From the NCBI GenBank assembly GCA_003864495.1, contig ML133378.1, positions 1,273,009-1,337,008 of the forward strand: DNA of 64,000 nucleotides. Direction: 5' to 3'. The notes beneath the pieces were generated by a model. The model saw nothing but the letters and a program-made list of their open reading frames with translations, was not told the origin of the DNA and ran no database searches. Shown here in pieces: positions 1 through 19,604 of this stretch (position 1 is the first letter of the stretch; every line of letters begins with the position of its first letter). The position numbers were made by a program, and so were the translations under genes. The DNA comes from Nemopilema nomurai (taxonomy: Eukaryota > Cnidaria > Scyphozoa > Rhizostomeae > Rhizostomatidae).

Positions 1-101
1 CGATCTCATCCGAGTGCTATCACTTTAACCACGGATGCATCGACAAGGATGCAAGATCGCGCCTGTACACGAGTCTATTTTTTCCTTATTTTTCTTTCTA
101 G

Positions 102-2564
102 TTCTTATCTGGCGTCGAGCTTCTCGGTCCCGAGAGGATTGGCAAGTCCATCATCCTCACTTACTACCCTTGCGGCTCGCTGTTCCAGTTTTTGTCGTCC
201 AATTCCCTCTCCTGGCGGGCAATGTACAACTTGGTCTTCTCATTAGCGAGTGGTGTTGCGTACATACACGGAGAGATCGATGAATATGGTTTGTTTTCAT
301 GTTCTTGTCTACCTGCTTGCGTAGATCGAATCTAACTTCTTTCAGGTGTGCAACATAAATTACTTTCTTCAAATCCACTATTGTAAGCGGTGCGTTGAAT
401 GACTTTTGTCTATGCTCCCCGAAAGTTCTTTTGGGAATGCCACCTCAATTCCCCCTAGGGCACTTTTTATGTCTTGTTTTCTAGAACTGAATGCAGGCAA
501 CTTTAAGTGTTCTCCTACTGTCACATAACTGGATAGCAGCTGGCCTATTATTTTAATTGTACATTGTCGTACATGCTAATCAAGATATTTATAAAAAAAT
601 TTTGTCTGTTTTTGGACGAGATAACACGTGCTCTTCGCAGCTGCTTGAGCTAACTCACTAATTAAGGGCAATGTATTTATTTTTAAAAAAAGGAGATACA
701 AGGATCGTAGCAAGCTGGCTTGTATTTATTTTGCAAACACTTACATTTAAAAACTAACGCTAATGAAGTCTAATGGCGTCGTCTAATGGCGTCACTTTTC
801 TCTCTCTCTCGTTTAGATCATTTTAGACGTAAGGTAATCGTGCATCGAAACCTAAACAGTTGCAGCGTCTTGGTGAAGAACGACGAGACTTGCGTGCTGG
901 CCGACTTCGGCACATCAGTCCACGTGACTGGAAAGCAAATTTTGTCCATCGCAGAGGTACGTGTTTCTTGTTAAGGTACGTTCCCTTCCAAGCCTCGGTT
1001 CACAGTGAGGTTCCTCGCTGCAGAGCCACAGTGAGATTACCCAAGTGGGAATATGTAATCTTACCGGCATGGGTCGTGCTTAAAGTCGCATGATCCGTTT
1101 GAATGCACAAGTTCCTGTGAATTTTTTTAATAAAGACTTCTGCATCATTGTTAAGCGTCATGCAGAGTGGCTTGTACTTTTCTACGGTGTAAGCCACGTT
1201 ACAGAAATGGTGCGATAAAGTGACCAATGTCTTTTTCTTCTCTCCTCTTATGCAGGGAGGAAACACCCTCTACATGCCCCCCGAGGTCCTGACTGACTGC
1301 GTCAATTGGAATGACTGGGAGTCTTCGCTCAAGCAAGCAGATGTATATTCCGTTGGCTTGGTCTTCTGGGAGATTGTCAGAAGATGCAGAGATTTATACC
1401 CAGGTATGTTGTTGTTGTTGTTGTTGTTTTGTTGTTGTTGTTGTTGTTGACATCGAGCAGATCAAACGGAAGATCGCTTGATCGCTTTCTTTGCCTGAAT
1501 GTTTGATGAGCCGATCAAAAGCTTCCATTGTAAGGATATGAGTCTGTCATTGTAAGTGTTGTCTATCTTCGGCTGAAGTTTGCTGAACACCTTTTTTACA
1601 GACCTTTCCGCGGTACCGAAGGCTGTTCTGCCATACCAGCTGGAGTTAGGAGATCATCCACCTACCCCCAAAATGATCGCTCACGTGAACAAAGAGAAGA
1701 GGCGACCGCTTTTCCCAGCCAACATGATCGAACCTGACAAGGTTTGTCGAACTCTCGATTTCATCCGTTCAAGTAACAACTGAGTCCTTTTTAGCTAATA
1801 TGGGTGCATAAATTACCAAAATGTAACTTCCTTGCAAAGCATTTCTGCCTACAGTCCCTTAAGTAGCATTGATGGGGATGCAGACGAACTGATATCTTCA
1901 AGAAGAGGCAAAGACCTCTCGTCGTTAACACGGCTTCACCTCACATTATGGAGGAATGTGTTAGTTCTCTAATTACTAAGAACTTGAGGGAAATTCTAGG
2001 TCTTGAATTTTTATCAGTTTAATGATAATAGGCGCTTGTGAGTTCAACGGTGATTTTTGGGCGATAATATGCTGTATAGGTGGTTCTTCAGCGTCAGCAA
2101 GGCCGGGCTTTGACAGTTATCACCATTTCTCAAGAGCTTTAGATTTCGAGGAAGATATCGGAATCGGCAATTTGTAAGTTTGTTTTGTGACTCTTGGCGG
2201 TTCTTTGTGATTTCAGAGTGACGCGTTGCTGCGAAGCACCATCGAGGAGTGCTGGGATGCAGAACCCGAAGCTCGCTTGACAGCCCTCTGTGTCGTGAAG
2301 AGGATGCAAGAGGTGCGAAATAACAAAACCAATAGCGACAGCATAGAAGTAAACTTGACATCAGTTCTCGAATTGTCACAGGGCGGAACGGAGCCAGAAA
2401 GAAGTTCTCCAAGAGACATCCTCTTGAATGATATTGGCGCTTTCGAGAACAACTACCCACAGACCTGCAAGTGCTCCTGGTCAACCGAACAGTCGAACGA
2501 GGCATCGACAGAAATGGGCCTACTTCACAATTCAGGCTGCTTCCATTCAGACGAAACGTGTTGA
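102..2564 (+). CDS. TGF-beta/BMP type II receptor-like kinase, 3' part (predicted pseudokinase)
   Basis: Partial gene of about 320 residues from five exons: 102-288, 817-956, 1256-1403, 1602-1741 and 2217-2564, all with AG/GT borders and compatible phases. The first exon gives the end of the kinase N-lobe and hinge (YYPCGSLFQFL). The second gives the catalytic loop VHRNLNSCSVLVKND and the ADFG motif. The third gives the APE-like YMPPEV and ESSLKQADVYSVGLVFWEI, which is typical of type II receptors (BMPR2: ESALKQVDMYALGLIYWEI). The fourth and fifth give the C-lobe end (EECWDAEPEARLTA). The family is a plasma-membrane receptor that phosphorylates type I receptors after BMP/activin binding. Here the HRD Asp is Asn and the HRDxxxxN Asn is Ser, so catalysis is doubtful. 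The tail after the kinase is only about 70 residues, far shorter than the BMPR2 tail. Extracellular, membrane and early kinase exons lie before the window. BMPR2 is the closest remembered relative; the exact subfamily is not settled. Confidence 0.86.
1408..1449 (+). repeat. (GTT)n microsatellite
   Basis: About 42 bases of GTT repeats with one TTTT interruption. It begins directly after the GTAT donor of the receptor exon ending at 1403, so it occupies the very start of that intron. Confidence 0.9.
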
Positions 2565-5500
2565 GACTGTTTCCGCTCTTCCACCCGTAGCCTTGAGGGA
2601 TTAGCACGTAATAACGCTTCTTGACTGGGTGGGGTTGCCTTTATTAGTTCCTGCGCAGTTTCATTTGATTTATTTCGCCTAGATGTCAGCTTTGTGTATA
2701 GAACTCCAATGCTTCCAGCAAGTGACATTTGCTTGGCATTCAATTCAGCTTGGCATTCAAATCAATGGCAATCGTTTGGCTAGGTCGAGAAATCTTTGCA
2801 CCATTTTTCGTGATCCTTTCCCCTGTTTCTTGGCCCAGACAGTTCGTTTTCGAAGCTGCCCCAATCACCATTGTCAGTTGCCGTGTTTGCTAAGGCGCAG
2901 GTGACGATCTATATGCGCTCTTGTTTGCTTTGTCTCACTTGTGTTATTGTACTCTCTCTTTAAATTGAGAGTATATCCGTATCCTGAGGTTGTTTATTCT
3001 TTATCAACTTGCATCTCTCTAACCCTACTGTCCATTTCCTTCATATTTCGGTTTTTGTCGACCGTCCTTTCTCTATCCTCTAAGCGTTTGCCGCTGCTGC
3101 AGAGCACGCAAGTGTTACGTTGTGACCCGGACACAAACCCGGGTGCAGGCCCAAGCACCCACCCAAGCACCTACCCGGGCACGTCCCTTTTCACTCGTCG
3201 TTTTGTTGTTCCAAACAAAGTTGCAATGATCAGTGAAAATGTTCATGGAGAAGAGAGCACTCGTCGGTGGAAGCCGGTGTTCAGGTTCTCGGTGCAATTA
3301 TTCAGTTCCTAGTTATGTAATTATTGTAAAATAGCTGAATTAGTTCCCGCAATTTGCGCATTGCGTTTTGTGTTTCTACACGTAGGAGTTTTTAGTGGAA
3401 TACTTAGGTGCTCGCTTAAATTTTCTCATTCACGTTTTTTTTAAACTTCAACCGCAATGAGATTCAGTTGCTCTTGAGTTGAAATTTTATATTTTTGTTT
3501 GCATAGACATCCGTGTTAGGCCTTTAGGCCCAAAATAGTCGTGTTGATGAAATTCATGTTGGTGTCGTTTTCGACCATAGACTGAGGGTTCCATTAACCA
3601 ATTCAATTAAGAAATTATTCATACATACCAATTCCCGGTTCATAATGAACTGAAACTAGATCACAGTGGCGAGACACTAATGTACAGACAAGGAACACAT
3701 TTGTCGTATTGTTGTTGGAGCTTAGCAATCCATCTGTTGTTCTACATCACTCGGCAACCCATTTTGTTAAGACCTCCCCCCTTACCTCTCCCCCTTACCT
3801 CTCCCGCCCCCTGAGTTCAATTATATAGTTTCCTGAATCGCTTGGCGCGTTCATTTTTACCCCTTAGTGCCGTTGTGTTTTGCTGGCATCCTATGTCTTT
3901 ATTTTAGTTTATAAGTAGGGCTGGTTGTTATTCGTAGCTAGAAGATTTTTCAATTCGTGAAGGTACATCCATTCCTAAAGACGCCTCTATCGATACGAAG
4001 TATCTTGATACACTTTTAAGTGGCTACCGAGAAGCTGTTATCAAAGGCCAAAGGCCAAAGGTTACTCTTTGCAGATCAAGGGGCTCGAGAATAACAGTGG
4101 AGCTGGAATTTTCATCAGTATGCTTTCTACCAAAATTAAAAGGCATCGAGTCGTGGCAAATAGCGGTTATCCGCTGAGGATTTGTCTGTTTTCATGTGAT
4201 CAGACATCAATTGCGAGGTTCAAACATTGTGTTTGATTGACAGCCAGATTGGCGACGCTGTCATAATGATTTGGGTGTTTTGCGCTTTGGGTGTACGCTT
4301 CCATTTGCCATGACTCGATGCCTCTACATTCATTGGCTTTGCTATCTGTCAGTAGCAACTAGAGCCAACCCTCCATCAGGGTTTTGATGAGTTAGGATCG
4401 TGAACTCGACCTCGCGTTGGTTGCAGGGTTAGTTCGTCGGATGTTAATCTCCTGATTTGGTGATGTGCCACGCTTTCGTATCAAATCGATATTGTTTGAC
4501 GTAATAGACATTAGCTAGATATTCTGTTGTCGTTAGAACAGTTTTAGAATTAACAATTTTTTGTAGATATATAAATATAAGATGCGTAGTTTCTGTAACT
4601 TCTGATAGATTGAACAACCACGCATTCATCTGGTACATAGTACAAGATCAGTCATCCTAACATGCATCCAGTAGAAATTCTTTGACATTATTGTAATTAA
4701 ATGTCATAGTTTGTCAGTTGATTTCCAGTACTGTTTTGATTCATTTTCGTTATTATCACCAATCAATGGAAGTGTATTTTGACTTTCTTTTTGACTTATG
4801 AGCGGTGAGGAGGTAATCTGGTGTCCTTTTTCTGTCTCGTGTCTGTTCTGATTGTTCTTATCAAGCCTGCATTGCAAACAATAATTATGAATCTAGTAAT
4901 GGTATGTGTCTCTTTTCTATAATTTTGCATTGACATGCACACCTCAAGTTCTAACTACGTTATTGATCGAATAGAAGCAACATGTTTTTGTTATAATTTT
5001 TCATTTATTTTTCTGATTACACAAATGAAAGATGGCCTATCAACATTGCCAGCGTATGGTTTTTTGAAATGGTTTTAGGCTTTGATTTCATTTTTTTAAG
5101 ATGCTATGCATGAGTTCTGAAACTCAGCGAGACAATTATTGTCTAGCGATGATGAAATTGAAATCAATTTAGTCATACGGAAACTTACGAAAGCTCACAA
5201 AAATCAATTTAGCTGTAGAGTAAAAACTGTAAGCTACGGACAAAGCTTCAAAAGCATTGTTGGGTATTTCCCTTTACAATAGTTAGAAGTAGCGGAACCA
5301 ATATTTTCATAAGTAGAGTATTTTTCGTCCGACACTACTCAGAGTAGGCAGACGTCGAAAAATGAACGTTTTGGAGACCTTTTTTTCGTTTTTAATTTTT
5401 AAATACATTTGTGTTCTTTTGAAGTCAACAATAACAGGTTGTAATGGCATTACACATTACAGTACTTCATTGCCTTCCCTATTAAAAAGAGATTTCGATG

Positions 5501-8500
5501 AAAATTGACATATGAGATATAAGTACCGCATCAGACTCACAATGCACGACATTTCTGCATTTATGTTGTTCCAATTTCTTCCAAATTAGTAACGAAACTG
5601 TCCCTTTTTGTTCGCCAATGAAATACAATAGCCGCTTTTGTGTCACTGCGAGGGAGCAGTGGAACCTGCAGCGTCATTTTCGACTGGTCCCAGGCCCCGG
5701 GAAAACGCAGAGTGGCTGCCATTGCAACAATATCGTGACGAAAGATGGCGGCCAGTACATTGATATCCAATATTCCTTCAGAAAGAAGTACTTTGAAGAA
5801 AACGGATGGCAAACAAAGAGTTAAAGATGTAGCACCTGTACAGGTAGCTATTTATGCGTAATTTTTTTCCTAAGTTGAACAACAATTTTTTTTGTTCACG
5901 AGCTACCAAAACGGATAAATTGCATCGACGCCTCGCACCGAAGTGAATTGACCTCGCGCAATAATTATCCTCAGGAATTTCTCCATTTATTAAACATGAA
6001 AATTCACAACTTTTCTCAAAAAATTTTTTCAAGTGTTTACACTGTTTTTACCAGAGCTGCTCCTTTTTTAATTTAAGGAGGATATTATAATTTGTTTTCA
6101 ACCTTCTACTAAGATGTAAGGTATCCGTTCAGGTTGTAATCTAGTTGAATATTTGAAAGAAAGAATCGTTAATCAGCTATTTGATACTATTTAAGGAAAT
6201 AATTTATTATTAGGAACTATCTTGCTAAGCAAAATGCTTTCTATGACGGAAGTGAAAGCAAGAATGACCTTATTTGAGAATGTAAATAAGTTACTTTAAT
6301 TATAAGCAGGGTCTTTTTGTTGGGCGTTCCTGCATTAACAGTCTTTCATTATTCATGAAGTTATTCCAGTAATATTTAGTTCTAACTCTGTGTAGATATG
6401 TGATTTTATATTCTTGGGAATTTATATCATCAGAATTTGGACTTTAATTTCAAGATGAAGAAAAAATGTGTACATCAGGTTTTATATGTATTCAAGTTGA
6501 AATCTAGATTATGTTTACTTTTAACACAAATTTAATCTAAATTTGGCTGTTTGGCACATATATCTAAAGGTGTATCATGCTTTATGACATTAATGAAGAA
6601 CATGAGGAAGAAATTTGATTAAAATAATTTTGTTATCATCTCAGTTGTATATATATTTTGAAGAGATTCAAAAATTTGTCTTGAAAACAAGATGGGAACA
6701 ATAGAAAGGCACATGCCAATAAGCAGACATATTTCTCTTCACCTGGAAGCCATCTTAAGTTTTGAGTTATGATGTTTGTGATTTCATCATTTCATGAATT
6801 GTCTGTGCTACATTAGACTACTTATTTACAATTCAGTCCTACTTTGCCTATTCTACAGTTGTAAGCTCACTTTTCAGAGAACAAATGCTCTCAGATTAGA
6901 ATTCAATGAGACACTCTGTCTAATTGCCCCAAGGCTTGCCTAAGATTTATCATTGTTGTATTTCTCATGAAGTTCAAATTATTTGTATCATTATAAAAAA
7001 GCTAATTTGGTAATATAGACGGCAAGAATCAACAAATTGTACACAAAAAATTATTGGCCCAGGAATTGTTTGAAGAAAATTTAGTTATGTATTTCAGCAG
7101 TATCACTGTGTTGTTGATAGTATCTTCATTGCCTCTTTCTGATCATTTTCTATAGCCCATCACCAAAAATGAAATTTCAAGGTTAAACTAATATTGCTTG
7201 CAAAATATGCACCCAGGAATGATAAATAATCAATTTTTCTTTTGCTAGACACTGGAGATACTTTCCTTAACATATTTCTACCTATATTTACATCTCTGCA
7301 TTAACTTTTCTAAATAAACATTGAATTATTTTGTTAACTATATACTTTATATAAAAGAAAGGATGAATTTCATTGTAAGAGCCATTTCTTTACATGTACA
7401 TGTTATCTACATTACATGACAAAACAAAAGGAAAACATTTTTAACTGAAGCTATTTAACTTAATTAATGTAGCACAATATTCTATGACTTTTTTTGTAAA
7501 ATTTGTTTTAGCTAAAGCTAAAAAGATTAAAATCTTCACAATTGCTCATATGGGTTTAAGTCTTAGGAACTCAACTAAGACATGGAAGTTTGACCACTTT
7601 ATACTGACCACCATCTAAGTCTCTACAAATTAGATAAGTTAAATTTCTCAGAGTTCATCATTAAACATTTTCACAAATGATGTGTTCCAGTTAATGGTGA
7701 CACAATTTTGTAACCAAAAACAATTGTATAAATTTTTGCTATCATTAGCAAATCAGGTAGTATTGTCCTTTGAATGTGTTTAGGTAATCAAAGGAGGTCC
7801 TTCTTGGCATTTGCATTTTTTAGTTTTATTGCAAGAGAAAGTGATGAGGTTGTTCAAGGGCTGCTTTAGTAGCATTTTCCCAGAACTTCCTGCTGTATTA
7901 CAATTTCAAACAAGCACAAAAACTTACAAACTAGTGTGAACAATTCCCTCAACTGTACATGTCAAGATACCTACAATTGATTTAAAAATCTAGTGAATCA
8001 ACCTTTAAAAACTATTTGATTTGGTGTTGAATTCTACAGTTTTTAGATGTCAAGGATCAGATTAAGACTAAGTCTAGCCTGTTTTATCACTCAGGGAGAA
8101 AGTATCAAAACATACATTGGATGCCTTCTTCAAGGGTCCATAAATTCCAGTTTCCATGTCTTGTGATTATATTGTAATATCAAAAAGCCAAAGAATAAAC
8201 AGAATGTAAATGCTCTAGAAAAGGAAAGCATTTTTGCAAAACATTATGCTATAACTCATAAATTGTTTTCTGATTGTGCCACAAGACAAATTGTATATTA
8301 TATGTGTATTATCTTGGCTTCATGTAAAATGAAAAATTTGCAAGCTTCTATTATGGGAATTGAGTTTTTCTACATTGATTTTAGTTGTTAAACAGTTAAT
8401 TAAACAGTTAAAGGTTGATATTAATAATCAGCATTTGGCTATGAATTTTGCCAAGAGGCGTTTTATCAGTGATAATGCCAGTTAAAATTCTGAAAGGATG

Positions 8501-9480
8501 CCTACTTAGAAGTTGTAATGAAGGTTGTTGGGTTAATTTTATTTCCTTGCAAAATGTGAAGCACAGTGCATAAATTGAGGCCATGAACTAGAATAGTTCA
8601 AAACATTTTCATGAAAAATAGTTGCTATAGAAATTTAGAGATTTTTTCCTATTTTTTAAATTCTGTTCAACAACAGAAAGTACATTATACTGTAAAACAT
8701 ATATGCTTGCTGTTTTTTATTTTCTATGTAACTACAGTCTAAATACATATGAATATGTTATATCATCATCCAGTTTTGTTTCAGGTTTGTCCCTTTTGAT
8801 CAATTAGGGGCATCTTTATTCATGAAACCAATCTTCTTTACAACCTCTTCTACTTGCCGCTACTTGTTTAGGACATCCTTTCTTTCTTCTTTCATCTACT
8901 TCAAATGACAGAGCTTTTCTTAATGTTTTTAATGCATCAAATTTCTTTCTACCACAAAACATGCCTGTACCATTGCACTCCATCGTCTTTACTATTCTTA
9001 TTTTGCTCTTGTATATATATTAATATATCTATTTATTAACCAAACCCTATCAAGTTATTGATGCACCTTGATCTTTCTATTTTATTAGGGGCTCTTTCTG
9101 CATCATGATTTTTTTTACTTTTGTTGCCTTTTTTGTCATTTTCTCTAGCTTTGCAGATTGGACAGCTGTTCAATTTCAGAATCTGATTCTTTTGTTTATG
9201 AAAGAGTATAGGCTAATCAAAAGTAAATGTTAATGCTACAAAAGCAACTGGTTGGTCAAGATCACACTAGCTGAAAAAGCCACTTTGCTTTGTAGCTTCA
9301 AGCCTAAATTATTTTTGTGAACTAATGGTGTAATTTTGTTGCAAGACCTATGAAAGATTGGTTAATGTTTATATTTTTGCAGTTTGCTGAAAGTGTTAAA
9401 TGAAGCTAGTTGAATTGCGCAAACGTGTCATCAAACCTTCTTTTTTAGAAACACTTTCTCATGCAGTGTTTTGCTTTTAG
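2565..9480. other. Intergenic, AT-rich, includes 3' UTR of the receptor gene
   Basis: No exon with a recognisable product was found. The first few hundred bases are presumably 3' UTR. From about 3.3 kb onward the sequence is AT-rich with homopolymer runs. Between 6033 and 9480 neither strand has an open frame of 60 codons or more. A short CT-rich repeat (CCCCCTTACCTCT, two copies) lies near 3775-3805 and one inverted-repeat element lies at 4142-4323. A short noncoding or coding first exon of the PSMC5 gene probably lies in the last few hundred bases, but it could not be identified. Confidence 0.6.
4142..4323. mobile_element. Small MITE-like element with about 20-bp terminal inverted repeats
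   Basis: The left end GGCATCGAGTCGTGGCAAAT (4142-4161) is matched in inverse complement by the right end (4302-4323), which reads GGCATCGAGTCATGGCAAAT, a single mismatch. The element is about 182 bp with no coding capacity. That is the expected form of a non-autonomous DNA transposon. No clear target-site duplication was seen, and the superfamily is not assigned. Confidence 0.6.
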
Positions 9481-15825
<6,345 letters not shown>

Positions 15826-18800
15826 TCTGCCAGATGCCATTCTGCCGTAAACCTAACTATTTGGATTTTATTAAGCATTAGGAAAACGCGTATTTTTACA
15901 GCACTTTGCGCAAGTCTTCGCAATCTGAAGATGCGGCATTTCGTGATCCATAAAAGGTTTCAAAGTCCTGGGTTTGTAGCATTTTGTTATGATTGCAAGG
16001 GTCGGTGATTCTCCCGCTTTTAAGATAGAATGCAACACACCTTTTTGACTTTGCCTGTAATCTGTGCTTTTGTGAGTGTCTGTTGGGCTGGTTTGGATAG
16101 AACGTTAACAGTGCGCGATGTAATATGCAATCTAAACCGAGTCACGATTTTCTTAGCCAAATCAGGATTTGGTTTCAACCAGATCCATAATGCTACAAAA
16201 GCCTGTTGATATATGAAGCTAGCTTAAATTTCCCAAGGATTCATGTTGCCAAATAACAACAGACAGTACAGGGTCTGAAGACGCCAGCTTGTTAGAATTT
16301 AGGCCTAGATCTGTTGCCGGCAGAGGTTGGGTGGTGTCAAGGCCATGTCTGATTGCCTTGGTCTAAACGTTATCCAGACACTTAACAAGCTAGAGGCGAT
16401 CCAAATGATTTTGATTCGTACCGGCTTTGTGTTAAAGTTCCATTGTTAGGATGTTAAGAAATGAGTGCATATGCTGGCAGAAGTAGACCCTCGGTTTACG
16501 TCCGTGCCAGTAAATAACGCTCGCGTAGTTGGAACCATTGTTGCTTACTTCAGGCCTTGTCTTCAACTGGCCTAGACAAATAGTCATTTTTTGTATCAAT
16601 CTTCCATGAATATCTGTAAACAGTGGAAATTCAAAGTATCTGTTTTGTTTAGATATCATTTGATATGGCCATTGTAGTGCGAATTCGAATCGCCATTTAT
16701 AGTGCCGTAAAATGCAGTTAAAATTTCGTTTCGAATTTGCCAAATAACACGAGCAAGCTTTCTTCTTTGGAAGGATAATCCAGTTTTGTCTAATGTCGGA
16801 AGAAATATCTTTGGTTTCGATGTTTTTCTTGTTGTGGACTCCCAGGATTCCAAAATGGCATTTCGCATTTGGCGCTTCAAATATTCAACGTTTGCTGATT
16901 ACATGCCTTTCTCGCGTCCTTTGGGAACCGCAACTGATTATCGTTTGTTCATCTTTTAGATCATGCTCTGATTCAAAAGTATTTCGTTTCGGGCATTACC
17001 GACCACTTACGTACCTTAGTATATTTGTATTGCCTTAAGCCCTAAGCAAAGCCGGCGAAGCAGCTAGCCGGCATTTTCTACCAAATTCGCAGCATTCAGG
17101 CCCGCGTCCAAGTTGCTTGCATTATCACTGCTTCCCATCCAAGATAGCTGGTTGACAGCCGGAAAATGGACGTGCGACAATGGACATCGCTGTGGGCTTG
17201 CCATTTGTAGCGGTCACAGCGCAGTCAGCTTCGTAGCTTTTCGTTCAAAACCATTGTATCAACTTGGTACCTTCGATTGGTTGTCGAAAATCCTTATTCC
17301 AAACTTGCAGCCAAGTTTCAAATGCTTTCAGAATTTGTCAATTCAGAGCCAGGAGCTCTTAAACCTAACAATTAGTTTTCAGAAGTTGATTGTATTGATA
17401 AGAAAATTAGTTCTCAGCAGTTTTTTCGAAGAAACGTAAACTATTCCATAATGGCAAGAGAAAGAGGCCTTCTTCAATAGCAAGGCCTGCTATATTCAGC
17501 TACCTACCCCAACGACAATGGAATCTAAGATCATCGAATTTCTGGTAATCAGATGACAAGAAGAAGAAAAGGCAAATTATACAGACGAGGTCAAACATTG
17601 GTGTGAACTACAAAGCCCACAAATTGACGCACAGAAAGTTTCCAATATCCCTATCTTCAGCCAATTGAAATATTATAAGGTTCTAGGGAGTTACTTGCAT
17701 TGCCAAATTTTACATACACGACTTTTTTAAAAATAACGTAGCCATCGATTCGTCAAAGAGTTAAGAAAGTTCAGTAGGACTTTTCAAACCAAAGAAAGAG
17801 TAAAAATATGTTTTTACCCAGTAAAGATAAACAAGCAAAACTATGAATAAATTTCATCCTGTGAATCCTGTGAATTAGAGTCAAGTCAGAAAAAAGCACT
17901 TCAACAACTTATCAATAGATCCAATATGTGTATATACACAGGAAACATAAGTAAAACATATTGTCTCAATATTTAAAGTTTTTGTCTTTTAACACTCCCA
18001 ATTCTGACTGTGTACTGTGTTGAGTTCTATTAACCAAAAGATTCCGTTTTTGCCCTGAGAAAGTCTTAAGAAAGTTTGAGTACTGAAATTGCCAGATTAT
18101 TAAGAAGGTTTGAGTACTGGGGTCATTTTGAACTTTCTTATAAAAATCGGTGTATATTTCTTGCCCAGCAACGGTTGATGGGAAAGCAATCCCTCTAGTC
18201 ATTGCGTCGCATAGTGCGGGAGTGAGCGATGCAGCTCGTATTGAGAATGGCAACATATTGGGCAGAAAACACCATAGACGCCATCCATAAATAATCGAAT
18301 ACGGAGCTTTGCAACTAATAGTCCAAATGCAGACGTGAAGGACTGGCAGAATCGTCCATCTTGAATTGCCCAGGCCTGAAGCTTGGTCCTGGTTGTTTCG
18401 AAAAGGCTGAGCAGAGGGAATACAGCCCAGCATCACTCCAGGACGCGGCTCTGATAAACAAAATCTAGCATGGCATACATTTTTCAAACCAAGAGGCCTT
18501 TTGTACTTGATTCGTGAATAATTGACGCTTGCCTGGCATTTTTCATGTTCTCGTGCAATAAGTTGTGAGTATAGATCAACTGAATACAAAACCGGTCGCT
18601 ATTTTCTGTATCTCTGTCTGACCTATTTTTGAATAGCAAAAGCACTAGAGAAAATTATTTCGTAAGTTATGAGATAGTCATAAGAGAGATACCATAGTTC
18701 AGTGCCGTTGGAACGAAACAAATATGGGAGGGGCGCCCATTGTATTCCTTGTCACTCAGTACACTGTTATGAAGAAAAAATAATGCAGTTTGAAAATTAT

Positions 18801-19604
18801 TTGGTGGGGGGAGGGAGGCTCCAGCCTGTCCAGGTGCTCGCCTGGAATTTGACTAAAAAGTGCTTAGTAGGAACATAACATAGTTCCTAAGGAAAAATAG
18901 CATGGTACAAAACATTTAAATAAGGCGAAAGGGGCGTGGTTTCAGAGACAACAGTCATTACCCCCGAACTGTGGTAAGGGCCCTCTTGTTAAAATGCCAC
19001 GACTACATCCCTGACCACCACACCCACACCCAACCCTAACATTATAAAAGTTAAAGCCATGTCATTTATTTTTCTAGGCTCAGTACATTTCCCATTGCCA
19101 ATGAGTTTTAGTGAAGGATTGTCTCAACCTTATACAGAGCTGAACATAACTGTGGTATAGGAACAAGGATACTTCTAGGCTGGAATTCCGAATTAATCAA
19201 GTACGTTACAGTCTTTGCAATCGAAGTTAGGATCAGCGTTGCCAATATCTCCATGCACAGCCTGAGGTTGTCAAAAGTGCAGACCCCATCTTGCTGTCAA
19301 AGGGCTTCAAGCCGTTTAAGGATTGTCCGATACAAAGTTATCTATTTTTTAAATTTTGGTACCGCAAGAAGATAACAAACAAAGACAGAGGACAACGCCC
19401 TGGCCTCGAAGCCGAGAAGCTACATAATGTTGTTGTAGTTGGTCGAGGACCAGGATTGTTTCTAGGCCGCCTTGTTTAGTTGCTGGTGTGTCCAGAAGGA
19501 AGACGGAACACATTACTCATGGTGTTAATAACTTTACGTTCAATCTTAAGAAACTAAAAGGCGCTAAGCGAAGTGAATATCTTGAAGAAACACAATCAGC
19601 AGAT
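15826..19604. other. PSMC5 3' UTR and intergenic region
   Basis: No recognised gene. A 207-codon open frame on the minus strand (17966-18589) is the only long one and has no recognised domain. The segment around 18780-19050 is GC-richer than its surroundings and contains short CACCC-type low-complexity sequence. The last few hundred bases before 19605 should contain the promoter and 5' UTR of the next gene. Confidence 0.55.
17966..18589 (-). other. Unassigned 207-codon open reading frame
   Basis: A continuous minus-strand frame from an ATG at 18589 down to a stop at 17966. The predicted product is moderately hydrophobic in the middle (CIWTISCKAPYSIIYGW) with basic ends. No family is recognised. 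Length alone makes chance less likely in AT-rich DNA, so it may be a decayed repeat-encoded frame or an unrecognised gene. No supporting splice or promoter signals were identified. Confidence 0.25.

Noticed and set aside
1490..1560. Possible box C/D snoRNA (TGATGAG near 1505)
   Set aside because: No convincing D box or terminal stem at the right spacing.
2044..2607. 187-codon minus-strand frame
   Set aside because: It is antisense to the last receptor exon, whose + strand frame has clear kinase homology; treated as a shadow.
19488..19604. N-terminal extension of PIP4K2 from 19488
   Set aside because: The frame is open but begins with GTG, not ATG; the ATG at 19605 gives the length and start expected for the family.
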